Source: Flavobacterium sp.
GTDB lineage: Bacteria > Bacteroidota > Bacteroidia > Flavobacteriales > Flavobacteriaceae
Direction: 5' to 3'
Length of the DNA: 64,000 nucleotides
Assembly: GCF_035195345.1 (NCBI RefSeq)
Contig: NZ_CP136574.1
Coordinates: 310,001 to 374,000, forward strand
A program made the translations under genes and the position numbers. This document shows, piece after piece, positions 9,461 through 16,500 of the stretch; position 1 is the first letter of the stretch; each line of letters opens with the position of its first letter. The notes under the pieces are model-generated. The model searched no databases and was not told the origin of the DNA. It saw only the letters and a program-made list of their open reading frames with translations.

Positions 9461-11755
9461 CTACTTTTTATTACTTTTCGGTTTCAACGCTTTTTTCATT
9501 CCTTCCACTTGTTTTCTTTCTGAAGCCTTAAGCGGATACAAATGCGAAACACCCATTTTATATGGATTTGGGATATCATTCGCTTGAAATTGTTCGTATG
9601 CTTGTGCGTTTCTAACGAAATTAGCATCTATCAATAATGGACGTCCTAAAGCGACTAAATCGGCTCTTCCGTTAAGAATTATGGTGTTAATTTGGTCGAT
9701 GTCTTGAATATAGCCAGTAGTTATGGTTGGAATATGAACGGTATTTCGAACGGCATCCGAAAAAGGCGTTTGCCACATTCTACCCGTTAATGGTTTTTGA
9801 CCTGCTACAGTATTTCCTGTGGAAACATTAATGATGTCAGCTCCAGCAGCTTTAAAAGCAGTTGCAATAGTGATAACTTCATGTTCCGAAATTCCGTTTT
9901 CTGCCCAATCTGTTGCTGAAATTCGAACTGAAATAGGTTTGTCAGTTGGAAATACTTCACGAATTGCTTTAAAAACTTCCAACGGATATTTCAAACGATT
10001 TTCGATGCTTCCACCAAATTCATCGGAGCGAATGTTAGTCAATGGAGATAAGAATGAAGCTAATAAAAATCCGTGGTGCGCTTGTAATTCAATCATATCA
10101 AATCCAGCTTCATCTGCATTTTTAGCTGCTTGTACGAATTGTGCTTTAATCGATGTCATATCTTCCAAAGTCATTTCCTTTGGCATAGCAAAATTATTGT
10201 TGAATGGAATAGGAGAAGCCGAAATTAAATTCCAAGGCGTTTCCATTGGTCCGGTGCCTTCCCATGGTTTTTTAGTAGCACCTTTTCTTCCCGAATATCC
10301 TAATTGAATTGCAATTTTTGTGGATGTATTGTTATGAATGAAATCGGTAATTTTTTTCCATTGATTTAATTGCTCTGCATTATAAATTCCCGCGCAACCT
10401 TCTGTAATTCTTCCAGTTTCGGAAATTGCCGTCATTTCGGTAATGATTAAGCCTACACCTCCAGTAGCTCTACTTCCGTAATGAACCAAATGCCAATCAG
10501 AAACCAATCCGTCTGTGGCGGAATATTGTCCCATTGGCGCCATAACGATGCGATTTGGGAGTTCTAGTTCTCTTAATTTAAATTTTGAAAAAGCTGCTGA
10601 TTGATTTTTTTCATTGACTTTGCAATTGTCATTGAATTCTTCTAAAACTTTATCTGTAAACGAACTATCTCTTAAACGTAAATTTTCATACGTAACTTTT
10701 TTAGATCGGGTCATGCATCCAAAAGCAAATTGTTGGAAGGAATGTTGCATGTGACGATCCATATTTTCGAACCAATCTAAAGAAACGATTGCGGCATACT
10801 GAATCATTTCTACCGTATTTCTTCTTGACTTGTCGTATTGTTCAAAAGCGGCTTGTACGTTATTTGGATTGGCAATTACTGCATCTGATAACCCGATGGC
10901 GCAATCCATGGCTAATTTAGTTCCTGAACCAATAGAGTAGTGGGCTGTAGCTTTTGCATCTCCTAACAAAACAATATTGTTATGATACCATTTTTCATTC
11001 GTTACATGTGGAAATTGGCGCCAATGCGATTTGTTAGAAATGAGTGGATGACCATCTAATTCATCTTTGAAGATTTCAGCGATTTTGGTCATGGTATCTT
11101 CTTCGTTGGTCACTTCAAAACCATGTTTTTGCCAAGTTTCATCGCTACATTCAAAAATCCAGGTGCTCATGCCTTCTTCATATTGATAGCTATGTGCTAC
11201 AATAGTTCCGTGAGGAGTACTTCTGAAGAAATAGGTAAATGCATCCAGCGGTTTTGTGGAGCCTAACCAAACGAATCTGTTTTTCTTTAATTCGATTTTG
11301 GTTCCGAATTCATTTTGATATTGCGTTCGAATAGCACTTGCGATTCCGTCTGAAGCTAAAATGATGTCTGAATCTGCAAATTGCGATAAATCGTCTACAT
11401 TTTGTTCGAAATGCAAATTCACACCTTCTTCAATACAACGTTGTTGTAATAATTGTAACAATGTTTTTCTCGAACAACCACAAAAGCCATTTCCAGCAAT
11501 GTTTACTGATTCACCATCACGAGCCACGATAATATCGTCCCAATACGCAAATTTGCTTCGAATTAATTCATAGGATTGCATATCGCGTTTTAGGAATTCA
11601 CCTAATGTTTCATCTGAAAAAACGACCCCAAAACCAAAACTATCATCGGGTTTATTGCGTTCGTAAATATCGATTTGGCAATGTGGCATCGCCTTTTTGG
11701 TTAATATCGAAAAGTAAAGTCCGCCTGGACCACCACCTATAATTGTTATTTTCAT
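9461..11755 (-). CDS. Bifunctional aryl-CoA hydroxylase/oxidoreductase (FAD monooxygenase + OYE fusion)
   Basis: 764 residues in two modules. The N-terminal half (about 1-380) is a group A flavin monooxygenase: dinucleotide-binding GGGPGGLYFS, an Asp-Gly segment DIILASDGIAS, and the second FAD motif VLLGDAKATAHYSIGSG. The C-terminal half (about 390-750) is an old-yellow-enzyme/NADH:flavin oxidoreductase barrel with RIVMAPMGQYSATDG, ELQAHHGFLLASFLSP and GGSIENRLKYP. This architecture is known from 2-aminobenzoyl-CoA monooxygenase/reductase and salicylyl-CoA 5-hydroxylase, which act on ortho-substituted benzoyl-CoA. I chose the ATG giving MKITIIGGG over an upstream GTG because the FAD motif begins at once. 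Gentisate genes downstream favour a salicylyl-CoA type reaction. Confidence 0.85.
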   Translation of the reverse strand: MKITIIGGGPGGLYFSILTKKAMPHCQIDIYERNKPDDSFGFGVVFSDETLGEFLKRDMQSYELIRSKFAYWDDIIVARDGESVNIAGNGFCGCSRKTLLQLLQQRCIEEGVNLHFEQNVDDLSQFADSDIILASDGIASAIRTQYQNEFGTKIELKKNRFVWLGSTKPLDAFTYFFRSTPHGTIVAHSYQYEEGMSTWIFECSDETWQKHGFEVTNEEDTMTKIAEIFKDELDGHPLISNKSHWRQFPHVTNEKWYHNNIVLLGDAKATAHYSIGSGTKLAMDCAIGLSDAVIANPNNVQAAFEQYDKSRRNTVEMIQYAAIVSLDWFENMDRHMQHSFQQFAFGCMTRSKKVTYENLRLRDSSFTDKVLEEFNDNCKVNEKNQSAAFSKFKLRELELPNRIVMAPMGQYSATDGLVSDWHLVHYGSRATGGVGLIITEMTAISETGRITEGCAGIYNAEQLNQWKKITDFIHNNTSTKIAIQLGYSGRKGATKKPWEGTGPMETPWNLISASPIPFNNNFAMPKEMTLEDMTSIKAQFVQAAKNADEAGFDMIELQAHHGFLLASFLSPLTNIRSDEFGGSIENRLKYPLEVFKAIREVFPTDKPISVRISATDWAENGISEHEVITIATAFKAAGADIINVSTGNTVAGQKPLTGRMWQTPFSDAVRNTVHIPTITTGYIQDIDQINTIILNGRADLVALGRPLLIDANFVRNAQAYEQFQANDIPNPYKMGVSHLYPLKASERKQVEGMKKALKPKSNKK

Positions 11756-11763
11756 ATTGATTA

Positions 11764-11816
11764 GCACGCGGATAAAACGGATTTGCTAAAGCAAAACGCT
11801 GATATTCGCAGATTTT
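11764..11816. repeat. Dispersed intergenic repeat, copy 1
   Basis: GCACGCGGATAAAACGGATT followed by an AAACGCTGAT half; closely similar to the sequence at 22162-22213. It fills the gap between the hydroxylase and flavin reductase genes. Function unknown. Confidence 0.65.
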
Positions 11817-11826
11817 ATTGTTTTTA

Positions 11827-12429
11827 TTATCTTTTAATTGAGAATATTTCTCCTAGTTTACTGTAATTCGAACCTGCTAAACGTGCCACAGGCTTGTATG
11901 TTTCTAAATTAATTCTGTGATTTTCCATTAAAATAGAATCGTCAATATGCATCGTAATAATTTTCCCGATGATAATGCAAGCACCACCATTTTGATGATT
12001 TTCAATGAAATAGTTATGTACCATTTCACATTCAAAATGAACTAAACTTTCTTTAACACGTTTAGGTTGAATATATATTGAATCTATTGGTGTTACATTT
12101 GCCAATTCAAATTCATCAATATCAGCAGCTACAGACTGAGACGTAGAATTCATTTGTTCAACTGTATCTTCAGTGACCAAATTAACAACGAATTGATTGT
12201 TGTAAAGTATATTGTTTAAGGTGTCTTTGTTTTTATTGCCTGTTCTTACGGTTGAAAACATAACATGAGGTGGATCTTCGCTCACCACATTAAAAAAAGA
12301 AAAAGGAGCAAGGTTGTTAATTCCATTTGCATCAATAGTAGAAATCCAACCAATAGGTCTTGGGATTACAGTGCCTGTTAAAAGCTTGTATAAAGCGGAA
12401 GATTCGGTATGTTGAATATCGAATTGCAT
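11827..12429 (-). CDS. Flavin reductase family protein (DIM6/NTAB type)
   Basis: About 200 residues, FMN-binding split-barrel fold. Typical segments are LTGTVIPRPIGWISTIDANG, NNLAPFSFFNVVSEDPPHVMF and ALYKLLTG at the N-terminus. Members of this group reduce FMN or FAD with NAD(P)H, often to supply a monooxygenase. It is the first gene of the catabolic operon, so a supporting role for the fused flavoenzyme or a redox repair role is plausible. The start at MQFDIQHTES (ATG) is preferred over an upstream TTG. A divergent gene begins at 12674, so the 244-base gap should hold the operon promoter; I could not identify a perfect TAnnTTTG box for it. Confidence 0.8.
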   Translation of the reverse strand: MQFDIQHTESSALYKLLTGTVIPRPIGWISTIDANGINNLAPFSFFNVVSEDPPHVMFSTVRTGNKNKDTLNNILYNNQFVVNLVTEDTVEQMNSTSQSVAADIDEFELANVTPIDSIYIQPKRVKESLVHFECEMVHNYFIENHQNGGACIIIGKIITMHIDDSILMENHRINLETYKPVARLAGSNYSKLGEIFSIKR

Positions 12430-12673
12430 ATTTGTGTGTTGTTTGTACAAATTAAGTAAATAATTTTAAAGTCGTAACTATAATTTTTTGATAAAGTTGT
12501 ATATTTTTATTAACATTTTGAAAACCTGAAAAGGCTACTATTTGATAATTATTGCATTATGTGTAATTTTTATTATAAATAATTACGATATGTAAAAAAT
12601 AATAATTGAAAAATTACGAACAATATTTTTGTATATTTTGCAAAATTAGTATATTTATGCAAAAATTATATAT

Positions 12674-13093
12674 ATGGAAATTTTAGCGTGTCCCAAATGC
12701 CAAAGTGATTCAATTGTTAAAAGTGGTGTAATCAAAGACAGACAAAGGTATTTGTGCAAATCTTGTAATTATTACTTCACTGTCAATAAATTAGGTAAAA
12801 AGATCGATGATTACTATGTAACTAAAGCCTTGCAATTGTATTTAGAAGGGTTGAGTTTTAGAGAAATAGAGCGTATTATTGGGGTTTCACACGTATCCAT
12901 TAGTAATTGGGTAAAGGAGTTTAAAATAAAAAAGCCACCGCATCCAAATTATCACCCTACTTATAAGATTTTTAAGCATAATGAGTTAGTTGAATACCTT
13001 CAAAACAAAGATAGATTATCGGGAGCGGGTATGATTATTACTGAGCTAGGGGATAAGTTTATGCTTATTAAATGGGAGCGTTTTAAGGATTAA
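12674..13093 (+). CDS. IS1 InsA-like zinc-ribbon/HTH protein, probable regulator
   Basis: 139 residues. The N-terminus has a zinc ribbon (CPKCQSDS ... YLCKSCNYYF) very like IS1 InsA. It is followed by a helix-turn-helix (YLEGLSFREIERIIGVSHVS, about 56-75) and an apparently novel 50-residue tail. No DDE catalytic partner or inverted repeats flank it, so it looks domesticated. It sits between the divergent aromatic operon and the porin/transporter block, a natural place for a regulator of either. A strong AT-rich promoter-like stretch (TATATTTTG near 12630) precedes it. Regulatory function is inference. Confidence 0.65.
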   Translation: MEILACPKCQSDSIVKSGVIKDRQRYLCKSCNYYFTVNKLGKKIDDYYVTKALQLYLEGLSFREIERIIGVSHVSISNWVKEFKIKKPPHPNYHPTYKIFKHNELVEYLQNKDRLSGAGMIITELGDKFMLIKWERFKD

Positions 13094-13191
13094 CTATATT
13101 GCTTTACAAAATTATATATTGTAATTTTTTTCATTAACATAATTTTAGAATTTGGTCAAGCAGAAATGCAATACTAACCAAAACTTAAATT

Positions 13192-14430
13192 ATGAAAAAA
13201 GTATTAATTGTTGCTGGATTTTTATTTTCAGCGATTTCCTTTTCACAAGAGGATAAACCACAAGAAAAGCCATATAAGGTTGATCTTTATGGTTTTGCTA
13301 GAGTTGATTATATCTGGGATACCAGACAATCAGCTCAAGTAAGAGAGTATCATTTAAACTTATGGCCATTGGACGAAAAACTAGATGCTAATAATGATGA
13401 TATTAATGCTTCTGGAGCATCGAATTTTTTATCAGTAGTTTCGAGATTAGGTGTAAAAGCATCTGGTCCCGATGTGTGGGGTGCTAAAGTATCAGGAGTT
13501 ATTGAAGGAGATTTCTTTGGAAATACACAACAATCTATTGCGTTATTTAGACTACGTCATGCCTATGCCAAGTTAGATTGGGAAAAATCATCTTTAACAT
13601 TTGGTCAAACATGGTACCCAACATTTATTCCTGAGGTGTTCCCTGGTGTAGCAAATTTTTCTACTGGAATTCCTTTTAATCCTTTTGGATGGGCAACTCA
13701 ATTCAGAATCGATCAAAAATTAAATGATAAATTTAGATTTTCTTTTATTGCATATAAAGATCGAGAGTTTGGAGCTTTTTCTGCTGATGGAAATAATAAT
13801 TCACCTGTTTATAATAGTGTATTACCTGCAATGCATGGTAAAATTGAATTTAGAAATAAATCAATTTTAGCAGGATTTGGTGCTGAATTATATCCAAATA
13901 AACCACTCATAGAATCTAATGGATTAAATTCTGATGAAAGTTTAAATTCAACTTCATTTTTAGCTTATTTAAAATACAATAATGATAAATTTCATGTTAA
14001 AGTTTATGGAATTACAGGTGAAAATCTACATCATTTAGTTATGTTAGGAGGTTATGCTAGCTATGCTAATGGAGCCAATCCTGTTACATATGAAGGAATA
14101 AGAACTAATTCGTTTTGGTTAGATATTGCTAGTAATAATAAAAAAACAGCACCTGGTTTTTTCTTTGGATATACTAACCAAGAAGGTACTTCATCAAATT
14201 CAACAGCATTAAATATTTATGCAAGAGGAATTAATGCCTCAAGAGGTGTAAAAGACATGTGGAGAGCTTCTGCTAGAATTGATTTTAAACAAAATAAATT
14301 TAGACTTACTCCAGAAATAGAGTATACCGCAGCTACTCATGGAACCACACAAAGTGATTTATCTATTTCTGGTGCTGAAAACAAAGTAGGAAATTTTAGA
14401 GCAATGGTTTCTTGTGTCTATTCATTTTAA
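13192..14430 (+). CDS. DcaP-like outer membrane porin
   Basis: 412 residues. A signal peptide (MKKVLIVAGFLFSAISFSQ) is followed by a beta-barrel protein. YKVDLYGFARVDYIWDTRQS, LRHAYAKLDWEKSSLTFGQT and the terminal FRAMVSCVYSF (aromatic C-terminal residue) match DcaP-type trimeric porins. It probably passes small organic acids across the outer membrane. Thirty-one bases separate it from an MHS-type MFS transporter gene on the same strand, so the two probably form a matched outer/inner membrane uptake route. The specific substrate is not readable; the acyl-CoA synthetases downstream suggest short carboxylates. Confidence 0.75.
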   Translation: MKKVLIVAGFLFSAISFSQEDKPQEKPYKVDLYGFARVDYIWDTRQSAQVREYHLNLWPLDEKLDANNDDINASGASNFLSVVSRLGVKASGPDVWGAKVSGVIEGDFFGNTQQSIALFRLRHAYAKLDWEKSSLTFGQTWYPTFIPEVFPGVANFSTGIPFNPFGWATQFRIDQKLNDKFRFSFIAYKDREFGAFSADGNNNSPVYNSVLPAMHGKIEFRNKSILAGFGAELYPNKPLIESNGLNSDESLNSTSFLAYLKYNNDKFHVKVYGITGENLHHLVMLGGYASYANGANPVTYEGIRTNSFWLDIASNNKKTAPGFFFGYTNQEGTSSNSTALNIYARGINASRGVKDMWRASARIDFKQNKFRLTPEIEYTAATHGTTQSDLSISGAENKVGNFRAMVSCVYSF

Positions 14431-14461
14431 TCAAACAATAACAATTAAATATATTTAAATT

Positions 14462-16003
14462 ATGAGCGAAAATAAATCATCAAAAGGAATCTGGAAAGTT
14501 ATTTCAGCTTCCTCTATGGGAACAATGATTGAGTGGTACGATTTCTACATCTTCGGTAGTTTAGCCGTAGTTTTATCTACTAAATTTTTCCCTTCTGACA
14601 ATCCAACAGCAGCATTTTTATCAACGTTAGCAACATTTGCAGCTGGTTTTGTAGTTCGTCCGTTTGGAGCCCTTTTCTTTGGTAGATTAGGCGATTTAAT
14701 TGGAAGAAAGTATACTTTCATGGTAACTTTAATGTTAATGGGGGGAGCTACTTTTATAATTGGATGTATTCCAAGTTTTGAAACTATTGGGTACGCTGCT
14801 CCAGTTTTAGTTTTGATTCTACGTTTACTTCAAGGTTTAGCTCTTGGAGGTGAATATGGAGGTGCGGCAACTTATGTAGCTGAGCATGCTCCAAAAAACG
14901 AAAAAGGATATTGGACCTCTTGGATTCAAACTACTGCAACAGTTGGTTTGTTTATTTCGTTAATGGTAATTTTAATTACTAAAGGAGTAATGTCAAAAGA
15001 AGCTTTTGATGATTGGGGATGGAGAGTTCCATTTTGGGTTTCAATTGTAATGGTTTATATTTCTTTCTTGATTCGTAAAAACATGCACGAATCTCCTGTA
15101 TTTGCAAAAGCAAAAGAAGAAGGAAAAACATCGACTAATCCATTAAAAGAAAGTTTTGGAAATAAATTCAATTTGAAATTTGTTCTTTTAGCATTATTTG
15201 GTGCAACTATGGGACAAGGAGTTGTTTGGTATACTGGTCAATTTTATGCCATGAACTTCTTAAAAACTGTACAAAGTATAGAATCTTCTCAAGTAGATAC
15301 TCTATTAGGTATTGCACTCTTATTAGGAACGCCATTCTTCGTATTCTTTGGTTGGTTGAGTGATAAAGTTGGAAGAAAAGTGATCATGATGAGTGGTATG
15401 TTGATTGCCATTTTAGCCTATCGCCCAATTTATAGAGCCATGTATGCTTCAACAGATTTAACTTTAAAAACAGAAATAGTTAATCAAACTAAGGTAGTTC
15501 CTTCTCTAAAAGAAATTGATGCTACTAAAACGGATTCTATCTATACTACTACAAAAGTATATACCGATGGAACAACTTTAGAAGAAATCAAAACAATCCA
15601 TTTTGAAAGCGGAAAAGTTATGGTAGATGATAAAGGAAAAGACAAAATAGAAACAAAAGTTACTAAAATGATTAATAATAGCGACCGTTGGTTCTTAGTA
15701 TTAATGGTTTTTATTCAGGTGATTTTTGTAACTATGGTTTATGGTCCAATTGCTGCTTTCTTAGTAGAAATGTTCCCTGTTAAAATTAGATATACCTCAA
15801 TGTCGTTACCTTATCACGTAGGAAATGGTATCTTTGGTGGATTACTGCCTGCAATTTCAACTTATTTTGTTACCACTTCTAAAGAAGCAGGTGATGTAGA
15901 GTTTTATTTAGAAGGACTTTGGTATCCAATTGGAATTGCTGCAATTTGCTTTGTAATTGGAATGATATATATTGATAGAAAAATTAACACACTTCACGAC
16001 TAA
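14462..16003 (+). CDS. MFS transporter, metabolite:H+ symporter (MHS) type
   Basis: 513 residues, a 12-TM major facilitator. N-terminal WYDFYIFGSLAVVL, RPFGALFFGRLGDLIGRKYT and the GLALGGEYGGAATYVAEHAP segment match the MHS group (ProP, ShiA, citrate and alpha-ketoglutarate permeases). Between TM8 and TM9 there is an unusual hydrophilic insertion of about 75 residues rich in Thr, Lys and Asp (about 335-405). It should import an organic acid together with protons. Its neighbours are the porin upstream and a symporter-kinase sensor with acyl-CoA synthetases downstream. Confidence 0.85.
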   Translation: MSENKSSKGIWKVISASSMGTMIEWYDFYIFGSLAVVLSTKFFPSDNPTAAFLSTLATFAAGFVVRPFGALFFGRLGDLIGRKYTFMVTLMLMGGATFIIGCIPSFETIGYAAPVLVLILRLLQGLALGGEYGGAATYVAEHAPKNEKGYWTSWIQTTATVGLFISLMVILITKGVMSKEAFDDWGWRVPFWVSIVMVYISFLIRKNMHESPVFAKAKEEGKTSTNPLKESFGNKFNLKFVLLALFGATMGQGVVWYTGQFYAMNFLKTVQSIESSQVDTLLGIALLLGTPFFVFFGWLSDKVGRKVIMMSGMLIAILAYRPIYRAMYASTDLTLKTEIVNQTKVVPSLKEIDATKTDSIYTTTKVYTDGTTLEEIKTIHFESGKVMVDDKGKDKIETKVTKMINNSDRWFLVLMVFIQVIFVTMVYGPIAAFLVEMFPVKIRYTSMSLPYHVGNGIFGGLLPAISTYFVTTSKEAGDVEFYLEGLWYPIGIAAICFVIGMIYIDRKINTLHD

Positions 16004-16015
16004 AAAACAATAATC

Positions 16016-16231
16016 ATGAACACAATAAAAAAATATTTAGGAATCGTATGGATAGTACTTGCAATTGCAATAGCTTATTTTTCGATTGGAATTTTTGGAG
16101 GTAAATTAACTTCTGGAAAACAAGATGATTTAGTTTTTGGAATTATTATTTTCTTTATACTTTTACCTATGATTGTTACCGGATTAACTATTTTTGGTTG
16201 GTATGCAATTACTGATGAATATGAAGATTAA
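16016..16231 (+). CDS. Small two-span membrane protein (DUF6814-like)
   Basis: 71 residues: a hydrophobic span at about 8-27, a short polar loop (GGKLTSGKQDD), a second span at about 40-62, and an acidic end (ITDEYED). It starts 12 bases after the transporter stop and is followed by a terminator, so it closes the porin/transporter operon. I associate this shape with small proteins found beside MFS or symporter genes in Flavobacteriia. It is probably an accessory subunit; that function is inferred. Confidence 0.7.
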   Translation: MNTIKKYLGIVWIVLAIAIAYFSIGIFGGKLTSGKQDDLVFGIIIFFILLPMIVTGLTIFGWYAITDEYED

Positions 16232-16256
16232 TTAAAAAAAATATACTTAACTTAGA

Positions 16257-16285
16257 AGCTCTTATTTTACATAAGAGCTTTTGGG
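16257..16285 (+). terminator. Intrinsic terminator after the transporter operon
   Basis: AGCTCTTA (16257-16264) pairs with TAAGAGCT (16272-16279) around a 7-base loop and is followed by TTTGGGTTTT. It separates the porin/transporter genes from the symporter-kinase operon. Confidence 0.8.
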
Positions 16286-16293
16286 TTTTATAA

Positions 16294-16500
16294 ATGGATA
16301 TAAAAATGAAAAAAAGACATCAACAAAAATTAGTGGTTTTGTCATTGCTATTGCTTTTGGCACTTAACTTGCCAATAGTACTGTTATTTGATAGTTCTGA
16401 AAGTTTTTTAGGTTTTCCTATCATTTATATTTATATCTTTTCAGCTTGGTTATTTTCCGTATTAATGTCTTGGATTGTAGTACAACGTTATTATGAATAG
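16294..16500 (+). CDS. Small membrane protein preceding the symporter-kinase
   Basis: 68 residues with a basic N-terminus (MDIKMKKRHQQK) and two membrane spans (about 13-32 and 40-62). It ends in VVQRYYE and overlaps the symporter-kinase start by 8 bases, which implies cotranslation. Small two-span proteins commonly precede SSS-family acetate permeases (YjcH before ActP in Proteobacteria). This could be a functional counterpart, but sequence similarity was not established. Confidence 0.7.
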   Translation: MDIKMKKRHQQKLVVLSLLLLLALNLPIVLLFDSSESFLGFPIIYIYIFSAWLFSVLMSWIVVQRYYE

